A stretch of DNA of 64,000 bases from contig JACCLO010000008.1 of the NCBI GenBank assembly GCA_029448655.1, positions 3,100,001-3,164,000 of the forward strand, read 5' to 3'. Positions 56,101 to 64,000 of this stretch are shown in pieces. Source of the stretch: Wolfiporia cocos. Its lineage: Eukaryota; Basidiomycota; Agaricomycetes; Polyporales; Phaeolaceae. A model generated the notes under the pieces. That model had not been told where the DNA came from. It worked only from the letters and a program-made list of their open reading frames with translations, and did no database searches. Each line of letters begins with the position of its first letter. The stretch's first letter is position 1. The translations under genes and the position numbers were made by a program.

Positions 56101-57608
56101 ACCACGGACTTCCGAAACAAATCATTTCGGATAGAGGCCCGCAATTCGCAGCCGCCTTATTCAAGGGATGGTGTGAGCAATTGGGAATCCAACGGTCAAT
56201 GACAACCGCCTATCACCCGCAAGCGGATGGCCAGACGGAGAGAGTTAACCAGATCCTGGAACAATATCTTAGATGTTACATCGATGTTATTCAAAAGGAT
56301 AACTGGTCATGGTTTCTCCCAACGGCTGAATTCGCGTACAACAACGCGGCTAGTGAGACAACAAAGAATAGCCCATTCTTTGTCGAACTAGGAAGGCACC
56401 CTAATGCAGGACCTACGAATTTACGTCCAACACCATACACGGACCTAAATGTCATTGCTTACGAAAGATGGTCAGCACAAGAACAAGCTAAGGCAGCAAT
56501 GAAATTGGCTGCTGAACGCTGGTCTTGGTACTACGATCAACACAAGCGCTCGGTACCATTTAAAGTCGGCGACAAAGTTCTCGTTGACGCCCGTAGCTGG
56601 CAAGACTCCGAAAGAAGTCTTAGTCCACGCTATTTGGGACCATTTAGGATAATTGAACAATTATCCCCGGTCACTTTCAGGGTACACATGGACGAGCAAT
56701 ACAGGGCCTATCACCCAGTATTTCACGCTTCCAAGTTGGTCATGTACAAGGACCCTGTGCATCAGAAGAAACCAGAGCCTCAACCAGAAATGGTCGATGG
56801 CGAGGAATTATGGGAAGTCGAGAAGATCTTAGATCATCGTCTCCGCGCAGGAAGAGTTGAATACAGAATCCGATGGAAGGGATTCGGTATCAATGACGAC
56901 TCCTGGGTGCGCGAAGCCGATCTCGACTCGGCATATGACATTCTGCAGGAATACAAGGCTTCACACCCTATTCCAATGCAGGATGTCCCCCTCAGGCGAT
57001 CAGCTAGAAGGAAAGAAGCAGTTCATGTCTTCGACCCTGACAGCGACGACTGGGAAGCCGACGAATGCACGTGGCCAGACGACTGGCCGCAGTATCGCGA
57101 AAAATTTGCGAAGGATCCTAAGCAGCGCATGGTTAGACACCCCGACGGGGGATGGATGTCAGCGGACATTAACCAAAACGCGGACTTGAAAATCGTAGTC
57201 GGTGAAGGCGGCCGAATGCCGGAAAAGGGAACCAAGGACTCGGTTGGGTTTGACCTGTACACTGCAACAGGCGACGTTCTGCCAGCTCACGGGCAGACAG
57301 AATACAATACCAAACTGAAAATCCAGGTACCTTTCGGCACTTACGGACATATCGCCCCCCGCTCTAGTCTTGCCCGCAAAGGCATAGACGTAATGGGTGG
57401 CGTTATCGACCACGATTACCAAGGCGAAGTAATCATTATTCTCCGGAACCACTCCGACATATCTATCGATATTCGGGCCGGCGATAAGATTGCTCAGCTC
57501 ATCTGCGAAGTTGCTAAGGACCCGCACATTACGCTACACGGAAAATCTTACTTTGAAAAGATTAAATCCGAGCGCGGTACTGATGGATTCGGCTCCACAG
57601 GAAAGTAA
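53073..57608 (+). CDS. pol: B1 Pol: protease-RT-RNase H-integrase-chromodomain-dUTPase
   Basis: 1511 codons from an ATG at 53073 without a stop. Protease ALIDTGASISVID (~134); reverse transcriptase VIVYLDDILVFG (~512); RNase H EADSSDYATGAVL (~659); integrase zinc region (HHDHVTAGHFG, CDTCQRM ~885) and core (TIDLIVHL ~954, ISDRGPQF ~1017, HPQADGQTERVNQILEQYL ~1060); chromodomain (EYRIRWKGFGINDDSWV ~1247-1292). A complete dUTPase forms the C-terminus (SVGFDLYTA ~1389, PRSSLARKG, VIDHDYQGEVIIILRN, GDKIAQLI, RGTDGFGSTGK at the end). dUTPase at the very end of Pol is unusual. Expression needs a +1 shift in 53073-53131 or reinitiation at the ATG. Confidence 0.95.
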   Translation: MSGPSRFPSPQPHVSKTFCEEHTSPAAAGSVQRPEEAHLYEEASQRPLILWEDKAVVRHPVSHLGIFGNLAMDFARRTRTLATRAPPVQYFYPEPLALKFFTLYNVHGNDSRDDNKSFSIEVELWVYGKKVNAMALIDTGASISVIDKKLVHEEKLVTQKLPSPLEIRNADGTSNTAGNINMAVKAYMVHEEHKSTEFLYVMDVQNADVILGYDWFLKHNPDFNWPEGTFTYRCTEKCKHGKRVSISEEEDETEPRNIYQIINDFPIDFLGLEEPEDPFVAWVNTLDEGTELLIDAIQSITEKSDDEFLTDADLQKWKSLVPEEYQEFGPTVFSQRASERMPERKPYDHAIDFPDDAVLPPPSKAYKMSPQEANSLDQWIQEELRKGYIRHSKSPIASPVFFVPKKDGGARMVVDYRKVNDLTIKNRYPLPRIDELIDKLSQASIFTKLDLRWGYNNVRIKEGDEWKTAFITPNGLYEAVVMYFGFCNAPSTFQHMMNDILGDLIREGKVIVYLDDILVFGNDLLEHRRIVKQVLQILQDNDLFAKPEKCFFEQSSIEYLGMVISKGRVEMDPKKVAGVMDWPTPAKVKDVQAFVGFANYYRRFIKDFSKVVKPLTELSKKNTQWNWGPEQAEAFQTLKEAFTSAPILRIPDQESPFRVEADSSDYATGAVLSQYSSEDKLWHPVAFYSKSLSAPERNYEIYDKELLAIIRALEEWRHYLEGHPHKFEVWSDHLNLTYFKSAQRLTRRQARWSLYLTRFNFTMCHKPGKTMLTADPLSRRPDHEEGVELDNRDQILLKPEYFTVRALEASQQEIQSGDEDLLRQIRQALMDDQITKDYQELLKSGPKEFGKDLQEWNMEAGLLLRRGKVYVPKEPKELRTKILELHHDHVTAGHFGRWKTYELLSRNYWWPGMTTMVKQYVEGCDTCQRMKNHNQTPYGPLQPLPVPEAPWDTVTIDLIVHLPPSGELKQFNAIMVIVDRLTKRAHFIPTSDKITAKELANLLYLRIYPNHGLPKQIISDRGPQFAAALFKGWCEQLGIQRSMTTAYHPQADGQTERVNQILEQYLRCYIDVIQKDNWSWFLPTAEFAYNNAASETTKNSPFFVELGRHPNAGPTNLRPTPYTDLNVIAYERWSAQEQAKAAMKLAAERWSWYYDQHKRSVPFKVGDKVLVDARSWQDSERSLSPRYLGPFRIIEQLSPVTFRVHMDEQYRAYHPVFHASKLVMYKDPVHQKKPEPQPEMVDGEELWEVEKILDHRLRAGRVEYRIRWKGFGINDDSWVREADLDSAYDILQEYKASHPIPMQDVPLRRSARRKEAVHVFDPDSDDWEADECTWPDDWPQYREKFAKDPKQRMVRHPDGGWMSADINQNADLKIVVGEGGRMPEKGTKDSVGFDLYTATGDVLPAHGQTEYNTKLKIQVPFGTYGHIAPRSSLARKGIDVMGGVIDHDYQGEVIIILRNHSDISIDIRAGDKIAQLICEVAKDPHITLHGKSYFEKIKSERGTDGFGSTGK

Positions 57609-57634
57609 TCGTTCCATTAGGGACAATGAAACCT

Positions 57635-57647
57635 GAAGAGGGGGTAA
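57635..57647 (+). promoter_or_regulatory. B1 polypurine tract
   Basis: GAAGAGGGGGTAA directly abuts the 3' LTR. The same core GAAGAGGGGGTA precedes the A 3' LTR at about 59248-59260. Confidence 0.75.
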
Positions 57648-58344
57648 TGTCACAGATTTGGGACATGCCACTATTTTTCCCGTATTTTTACCTATTTATC
57701 TGGTATTTCTACGACCTTGTAGACATTTACGCTGTTAAGCGCCCGTCTACACGTACACGCGACCAAACAACACGTACACAACGCGGTATACGTCCACTTG
57801 TCATAACAACACGTACATAACACGTATGTACGCGTCAATGACTCAGCGGACTAACCTCCGGTGTCACGCGCTGTACTCATATCCCGTTATCGGGCTATGT
57901 CACCACAATTGGATAAGCGGCCCGCTCGTTATCACATGCCAATGCCCCTACGATTACTCATATCCCGATACCGGAATATAGTTCTCACGTGCATGGCTTA
58001 CTAACGTAGCAACGCCACTATCACAACATGGACCTACGGTCCTAACAACTCTTCTTACTGGTGCGGCCATTACCGGCGCACATGGTCTACTGTAGTTTAC
58101 GACTTAGCTGTATTAGTTATGTCTGCGCACAGACCGTCTTCATGTTTGGCTCCTTTACTGGTAACCAAACAATGCATGTATATAAGTAGGGCTATCGCTA
58201 CGATAAGCCTTAGATTTGTTCTCTGCATTCGCACAGTTACATAACATCTCTGCTTGCGCCCACTAGCCTCCTCACCAACCTCCAGCAACTCCTTCAAGTC
58301 GCTTATAAGGTTATAGTGTGAGTCCCACAGTCTAGTCTGTGTCA
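57648..58344 (+). repeat. B1 3' LTR
   Basis: 697 bp, identical by eye to 48380-49076. Confidence 0.95.
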
Positions 58345-59260
58345 GAGAAGGCTAAGCTACGCATGAAAGAGTACTATGATAGGAAACGGGCATCGCCACT
58401 ATCGTACTCTGAAGGCGACTTGGTTTGGGTCGACGGCCGCAACATAAACATGGGCCACCCAACCAAGAAGCTCGACTCCAAGCGATTTGGACCGTACAAG
58501 GTCACGAAGAAGGTCGGGCACGGAGCATATGAACTAGACCTCCCCGCAGATATGCGCGGGATATACCCAGTATTCAACGAGGTCTTACTCCTACCATACA
58601 CACCGCCCGCCTTCCCCAATCAGGACCATAGTAAAGTGACGGAAAGCAATGACGTTCGCAGGCCTCTCAGGATCCTCGAATCCAGGGAAGACCGAGGGCG
58701 AATCGAGCTAGAAGTCGAATGGTCTGACGGGACTAAAACATGGGAACGAAAGCGTGGATTAAACCATTACCAAGAGCTAGTCACAAAATTCTTCGAAACT
58801 AGACCATCCGCCCCAGGCAACCGGTGGAAAAACAGAAACACTGGCTGGGACCACTCTAACACCAAATGGGACCCAGAGTGGGAGGACTTCGAACGAAAAG
58901 CTCAGGAAATGGGACTCAGGCAGAACCCGAAGGAGTTCATAATATACGACGACATAGACACTACGCTTCTTGTCAAGGGCAGCATACCATTCTACGCCTA
59001 CGAAAAGAAGCTCGTCGCTCGTAACTTCTGGTTCTGCGATCCACGAACACGGGTCATGCAATACGGAATACGCGTTGGAACACCAATAGAATCCACTATA
59101 CCTGAATCAATAGGATACTGGATCTACCCGGTCTTAAACACACTCCAACTGGCGCACCCACACATCTGCACCAAAACCGTAGACCACCCGTGCCATGTTG
59201 ACCAAACTATGTACAAAGTGATTGCTGGGCGTGGGGACACGCAGCTAGAAGAGGGGGTAC

Positions 59261-59631
59261 TGTCACAAGCCGATTTTCTCCAACTAGCTTGCGACTAGAG
59301 ACAGCCCTTATCTTATCTAAGCGCCCGCCTATGCATCACATGCAAGGACCCCGAACACCCCACACGTGCCTACACAGACCCCGGACACCCTTGATGTGGC
59401 TCTACACCTACGATAGGGTTTACCATACTCTAAACGGTCTATCAGCTTACGTAATACTGTATAGTAGCCAAACATGTACAAACAGCCTACGAGCATATAT
59501 ACCAGCCAGACGAGCAGGGAGCACCCCAGACTCGTCTTGGCCTTTGTTGCCTTGAGTAGCCTCAGACTAGGAATACGCTTTCACGCGAGTAATATTCCCC
59601 TGAGTAGTTGCTTGAGAATACGCTTGTGTCA
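59261..59631 (+). repeat. A 3' LTR
   Basis: 371 bp. Its first 38 bases contain the end of the A gag-pol frame. Confidence 0.93.
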
Positions 59632-59636
59632 GTGGA

Positions 59637-61833
59637 TGTGAAGGCGCCCTCGTGTTGGGGTTATAGTAAAGTGTTTTCGCAAGCCTGTGGAGCCCGCCGT
59701 TAACGGGTTACGACGTGAAAGATAACATTACAACGGGATGTCGAAATTTACGGCATATGACTTGGGTCTATCTTATGTTCATTTGACAAATTCAGAACCC
59801 ACTACTATCATAGCGGGAATTGCCATGAAGATCTCTGTCTCGTTATTGCATGACGTGCCAATAATATACTCGTACCCGGAAGAAACAGAGGAGACTCAAG
59901 GGGATAGAGTAGAAGAAAAACTGTTCCGTCAATGCTAATAGGCTCGAAGCAGTGACGAAGGGATGATGAGAGCGGGACATAAGAGGAAGCCAAGGAAGTT
60001 TGGAGTGAGAATAGCAAAGAGAGGGCAGTCGACAAGATATTGCAGGCTCGACAGATTCTAAATCCTACCCGTTGATGATTTCAGGATCCGTTGCTGCCGA
60101 CCTTCACCGCCCTGCTCCTGATGTTCCCTCGAAATCGATCGCCCAGCCGAACTCCTAATCTGGTCCTATCTGAACATCCTGTTTGATAACTTCCTCGAAT
60201 TCCGGATCCTTCAGCCAGCTATAAGTGTCCTCCCTTCTCGTCGTCCACATTGGTTTGAGCCTTTGTACCGACTTCATACTTGCAGAATTGTAGCGCGCAT
60301 GTTCACTATACATATTCCGACTACCGACTCATCAGCGAAGTGCGAGACCGCAGATCTACTCATATCTACGTAGATATACCTAGCAGGTCCTGTAACTGTA
60401 GCAGGTCCGGTATACTCATGTATAACCCCCTTATGGTGGCAGGTCCGCGCAATAGCGAGCACCCAAGGGACGAGTTCTTGCAAGGACCTCACCTGAGGCC
60501 CATGCTATTGCGAGGACCTCACCTGAGACCCTTGCTATTGTGAGGAGCGCACAATAGTGGTCGCCTATGCAGACGTCCATGCGGGTTCCAGGAATGCAGC
60601 TCTTACAATATATTGTATTCACACAGTGCAGCGCCAATGAAAGCTCAATTTTATTCGTAATATACATGCGTACAATCACATAAGCAAAGCCATCTACTGA
60701 TAGAAGGGGCTACGAAAGATCTACTACAGAACAGTAGTCAGTGACCTCCGCCCCTGTCCGTGGCATATATGGCGGTGCTCTATTAGTATCAGCATGAATG
60801 CCACCCACGGGCGCCGTTGGGATGCCGTGCACTGCCTCCGCTGAGAGCGTGTCCTGCATGCGGTACTCACTGTTACTACACACAGTACATCAGCGATGAG
60901 TTGCCACGGGCAGAAGCTTGGGAACGAAGGAGGGACACACATGATCACGATCACGGCATCTGCCACGAAGGATGGGAAGAGGCCCGTCCACCGTACATGC
61001 TTTGCATCCGTGATGGATGCAGGTGCATAAGACACAAATACGACGACGTACGGATCGGTCACGTCGCCTGCGAGCAGCCTACCGTGGCCGAACAAGCAAG
61101 GTGAGCCAGGTGTGAGGAAGAGAGGAGGCACGGCTCACCGCTGTGCGTGCAAGAACACCATGCCCGGCCCACTCAAATGGTGCGGTGATGTCCTCTTCAT
61201 AGACTGCCTGTGCGTCCGTGTCGTAGGGCGCGCGCACGTGGAGGGCCACCATGGGTATGTGTGTGGTGGGTAGCGCGGTGACGGTGTTGGAAGTCGACGC
61301 GCTCGGCGCACGATGGTGCGATCGGAGTCGCACATCGATCGGAGTCAATAGGCGGAAATGGCGGGTGCGGCGGGAGTCGGGGGGCTGATAATCGGGGCGG
61401 TACGGGCAGATGAGTCACCGTATAGAATGGGATGGATTGTACGTACCTACGCCGTGCGTTTGTAACCCATCCAGACGAAGTCCCTGGAGTCCGAAAGGGA
61501 GCGCGTAGCCTCACGAGTGGGCGCCTTCCCGTGAATTTCGACAGACGGTCGGCAAGACTATGTTCTCTAGGGAATTCCAACGTGTTAATATGCGGGACGG
61601 TGGATAGCTACTGTATATGCGGCATGAGCATGGCGAATGGTATGCAGCGCACCTGCCTGCAAGTCGTAGAGCATGCGCCATGGGCCGCAGCGCACGTCTC
61701 AGTCCGATAGCGCCGTGTACTGCTTCTTGTTCAGTGGGGCACGTGTAAGCGCTAAGAGGAGGAAACGTGCAGGTGACAGCCTGCACTTGAGGCGTCAAGA
61801 GGATGATATGGGTTGAAGAGAAGAAGGAAAAAT
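59637..61833. other. unassigned interval between A and B2
   Basis: No gene could be supported. Before A inserted, an ATG frame of about 30 codons crossed the site (MVGFNGTVDV at 40303-40328 continuing KAPSCWGYSK at 59637). A minus-strand two-exon model (61335 to 60724, intron 61079-61138) is open but has no recognisable domain. A short tandem repeat, GAGGACCTCACCTGAG, occurs twice at about 60480-60535. Confidence 0.4.
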
Positions 61834-62532
61834 TGACACAGACTAGACTGTGGGACTCACACTGTAACCTAATAAGCGACTTGAAGGAGTTGCTGGAGGT
61901 TGGTGAGGAGGCTAGTGGGCGCAAGCAGAGATGATATGTAACTGTGCGAATGCAGAGAACAAATCTAAGGCTTATCCGCAGTGATAGCCCTACTTATATA
62001 CATGCATTGTTTGGTTACCGGTAAGGGAGCCAAACATGAAGATGGTCTGTGCGCAGACATAACTAATACAGCTAAGTCGTAAACTACAATAGACCATGTG
62101 CGCCGGTAATGGCCGCACCAGTAAGAACGTTTGTTTGGACCGTAGGTCCATGTTGTGGAAGTGGCTGTAGCTACGTTAGTAAGCCATGCATGTGATTCTT
62201 ATATACCGGTATCGGGATATGAGTAATCGTAAGGGCATTGGCATGTGATAACGAGCGGGCCGCTTATCCAATTGTACTGACATAGCCCGGTATCGGGATA
62301 TGAGTAAAGCGTGTGACACCGGAGGTTAGTCCGCTGAGTCATTGACGCGTACAAGCGTATTATGTACGTGTTGTTATGACAAGTGGACGTATACCGCGTT
62401 GTGTACGTGTTGTTTGGTTGCGTGTACGTGTAGACGGGCGCTTAGCAGCGTAAATGTCTACAGGGTTGTAGAAATACCAGATAAATAGGTAAAAATACGA
62501 GAAAAATAGTGGCATGTCCCAAATCTGTGACA
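61834..62532 (-). repeat. B2 3' LTR
   Basis: 699 bp; begins TGTCACAGATTTGGG on the minus strand at 62532 and ends CTGTGTCA at 61834. Followed upstream by the polypurine tract (62533-62545). Confidence 0.93.
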
Positions 62533-62571
62533 TTACCCCCTCTTCAGGTTTCATTGTCCCTAATGGAACGA

Positions 62572-64000
62572 TTACTTTCCTGTGGAGCCGAATCCATCAG
62601 TACCGCGCTCGGATTTAATCTTTTCAAAGTAAGATTTTCCGTGTAGCGTGATATGCGGGTCCTTAGCAACTTCGCAGATGAGCTGAGCAATCTTATCACC
62701 GGCCCGAATATCGATAGATATATCGGAGTGATTTCGGAGAATGATGATTACTTCGCCTTGGTAATCGTGGTCGATAACGCCACCCATTACGTCTATGCCT
62801 TTTCGGGCAAGACTGGAGCGGGGGGCGATACGTCCGTAAGTGCCGAAAGGTACCTGGATCTTCAGTTTGGTATTGTATTCTGTCTGCCCGTGAGCTGGCA
62901 GAACGTCGCCTGTTGCAGTGTACAGGTCAAACCCAACCGAGTCCTTGGTTCCTTTTTCCGGCATCCGGCCGCCTTCACCGATTACGATTTTCAAATCCGC
63001 GTTTTGGTTAATGTCAGCTGACATCCATCCCCCGTCGGGGTGTCTAACCATGCGCTGCTTAGGATCCTTTGCAAATTCTTCGCGATACTGCGGCCAGTCG
63101 TCTGGCCACGTGCATTCGTCGGCTTCCCAGTCGTCGCTGTCAGGGTCGAAGACATGAACTGCTTCTTTCCTTCTAGCTGATCACCTGAGGGGAACATCCT
63201 GCATCGGAATAGGGTGTGAAGCCTTGTATTCCTGCAGAATGTCGTATGCCGAGTCGAGATCCGCTTCGCGTACCCAGGAGTCGTCGTTGATACCGAATCC
63301 CTTCCATCGGATTCTGTATTCAACTCTTCCTGCGCGGAGGCGATGATCTAAGATCTTCTCGACTTCCCATACTTCCTCGCCGTCGACCATTTCTGGTTGA
63401 GGCTCTGGTCTTTTCTGATGCACCGGGTCCTTGTACATGACTAACTTGGAAGCGTGAAATACGGGGTGATAATCCCTGTATTGCTCGTCCATGTGTACCC
63501 TAAAGGTGACCGGAGATAATTGTTCAATTATCTTAAATGGTCCCAAATAGCGTGGACTAAGACTTCTTTCGGAATCTTGCCAGCTACGGGCGTCAACGAG
63601 AACTTTGTCGCCGACCTTAAACGGTACCGAGCGCTTATGTTGATCGTAGTACCAAGACCAGCGTTCAGCAGCCAGTTTCATAGCTGCCTTAGCTTGTTCT
63701 TGTGCTGACCATCGTTCGTAAGCAATGACATTTAGGTCCGTGTATGGTGTTGGACGTAAATTCGTAGGTCCTGCGTTGGGGTGCCTTCCTAGCTCGACAA
63801 AGAATGGACTATTCTTTGTTGTCTCACTAGCCGCGTTGTTGTACGCGAATTCAGCCGTTGGGAGAAACCATGACCAATTATCCTTCTGAATAACATCGAT
63901 GTAACATTTAAGATATTGTTCCAGGATCTGGTTAACTCTCTCCGTCTGGCCATCCGCTTGCGGGTGATAGGCGGTTGTCATTGACCGTTGGATTCCCAAT
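62572..64000 (-). pseudogene. pol: B2 Pol C-terminal part, partial, one nonsense codon
   Basis: From the window edge: end of the integrase core (HPQADGQTERVNQILEQYLK), integrase C-terminus, chromodomain (EYRIRWKGFGINDDSWV) and C-terminal dUTPase (SVGFDLYTA, PRSSLARKG, GDKIAQLI, GTDGFGSTGK). A TGA at 63181-63183 replaces the CGA (Arg) found in B1 after QDVPLR, so the dUTPase would be cut off. The rest aligns without gaps. Confidence 0.92.

Larger units (their letters stand above)
48380..58344 (+). mobile_element. Ty3/Gypsy family B, complete copy B1
   Basis: 9965 bp, duplication GAGAA (48375-48379 and 58345-58349). LTRs 48380-49076 and 57648-58344, both 697 bp, looked identical when compared. 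Contains an extra ORF, gag and pol, all open. It is the youngest insertion in the A nest. Confidence 0.95.
41458..59298 (+). pseudogene. gag-pol: A Gag-Pol polyprotein, intact frame split by two insertions
   Basis: Segments 41458-46341, 47442-48379 and 58350-59298 join in phase to about 2256 codons. Order: Gag (to about residue 570) with a C-x2-C-x11-C-x5-H motif (KCHSCSK...KGCNKPVWH); complete dUTPase (AAGYDLHSAE ~824, PRSGLALKG, VVDEDYTGRLKVILN, GDRIAQFIL, GTQGFGSTG ~937); protease (ALIDSGSTG ~978); reverse transcriptase (VIVYLDDILVF ~1327); RNase H (EADSSDFATG ~1476); integrase zinc region (HDTVSAGHPG, CIKCQAA) and core (VDMITGLP, FSDRGPQF, HPQTDGQTERMNQELEVYL); a chromodomain-like end (LEVEWSDGTKTWERK). 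The frame reads through the polypurine tract and stops at 59296-59298, 38 bases into the 3' LTR. A fused Gag-Pol frame is the Tf1-type arrangement. Confidence 0.93.
40329..59631 (+). mobile_element. Ty3/Gypsy family A element, young copy (A) with two nested insertions
   Basis: Target duplication GTGGA (40324-40328 and 59632-59636). LTRs of 371 bp (40329-40699 and 59261-59631) differ at one position by eye (CACGTGCAAGG against CACATGCAAGG). Removing the solo LTR (46342-47436), B1 (48380-58344) and one copy of each duplication leaves an element of about 8.2 kb with a single uninterrupted gag-pol frame. Confidence 0.95.
61834..64000 (-). mobile_element. Ty3/Gypsy family B, copy B2 (3' part, runs off the window)
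   Basis: Minus-strand 3' LTR (61834-62532, 699 bp), polypurine tract and the last part of pol. More diverged from B1 than the two B1 LTRs are from each other. The self-primer is kept (plus AGAACAAATCT at 61956-61966). The 5' part lies beyond base 64000, so the target duplication cannot be checked. Confidence 0.93.

Noticed and set aside
59738..59938. 66-codon ORF after the A element
   Set aside because: Short, no domain, no splice or promoter support.
60724..61335. Two-exon minus-strand gene with intron 61079-61138
   Set aside because: The intron is phase-consistent, but the product is Arg/Thr/Pro-rich, unrecognised and poorly supported at both ends.

Overview
The window is eukaryotic and looks like the genome of a filamentous basidiomycete (Agaricomycotina-like). 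Supporting signs are GT-AG introns of about 41-64 bp, dUTPase-bearing Ty3/Gypsy (Metaviridae) retrotransposons, a pogo-type transposase, a Crinkler-like gene ending in a protein kinase domain, and a decayed aconitase gene. No rRNA, CRISPR array or functional tRNA was seen. Most of the 64 kb is nested transposable elements around a small host-like island (about 34.2-38.8 kb).

Layout: (1) 759-4663, a decayed pogo element (TA duplication, 23-bp terminal inverted repeats) carrying a solo LTR at 964-2147, itself split by a 700-bp foldback with tRNA-like arms. (2) 4792-5098, an LTR fragment. (3) 5449-23239, an old family-A Ty3/Gypsy element (A') with nine in-frame TGA codons, invaded by a solo LTR (5866-6407), a complete family-C element (C1, 8891-17338, minus strand) and a 254-bp LTR-like insert (20136-20389); its 3' end is scrambled. 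(4) 24482-34158, a minus-strand gene of unknown function with a 12-residue tandem repeat, split by a second family-C element (C2, 25024-33471). (5) 34409-35910, an aconitase pseudogene on the minus strand. (6) 36133-38743, the Crinkler-like kinase gene on the plus strand, with two frame breaks. (7) 38798-40210, a hAT-like element that may carry a small gene. (8) 40329-59631, a young family-A element (A) whose single gag-pol frame was intact until a solo LTR (46342-47436) and a complete family-B element (B1, 48380-58344) landed in it. (9) 59637-61833, unassigned. (10) 61834 to the window edge, the 3' part of a second family-B element (B2, minus strand).

The three retrotransposon families share a design: TG...CA LTRs, 5-bp target duplications, a TATA box, and 32-35 bp downstream an 11-nt segment exactly complementary to the sequence just behind the 5' LTR. 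This is the arrangement known for Tf1/sushi-type self-primed reverse transcription. All three encode a dUTPase, each in a different place: before protease (A), between protease and reverse transcriptase (C), and at the C-terminus after the chromodomain (B). Families B and C each have an extra ORF. B has a 299-codon ORF upstream of gag. C has a 353-codon double-zinc-knuckle ORF overlapping the 3' end of pol. The leader of family A contains an RNA stem supported by compensatory changes between its two copies.

Decay is biased: all nine nonsense codons of A' are TGA where copy A has arginine, as expected from C-to-T change at CpG. LTRs of C1 and B1 look identical by eye and those of C2 and A differ at 3/708 and 1/371 positions, so the younger insertions are recent and the locus may still be mobile.
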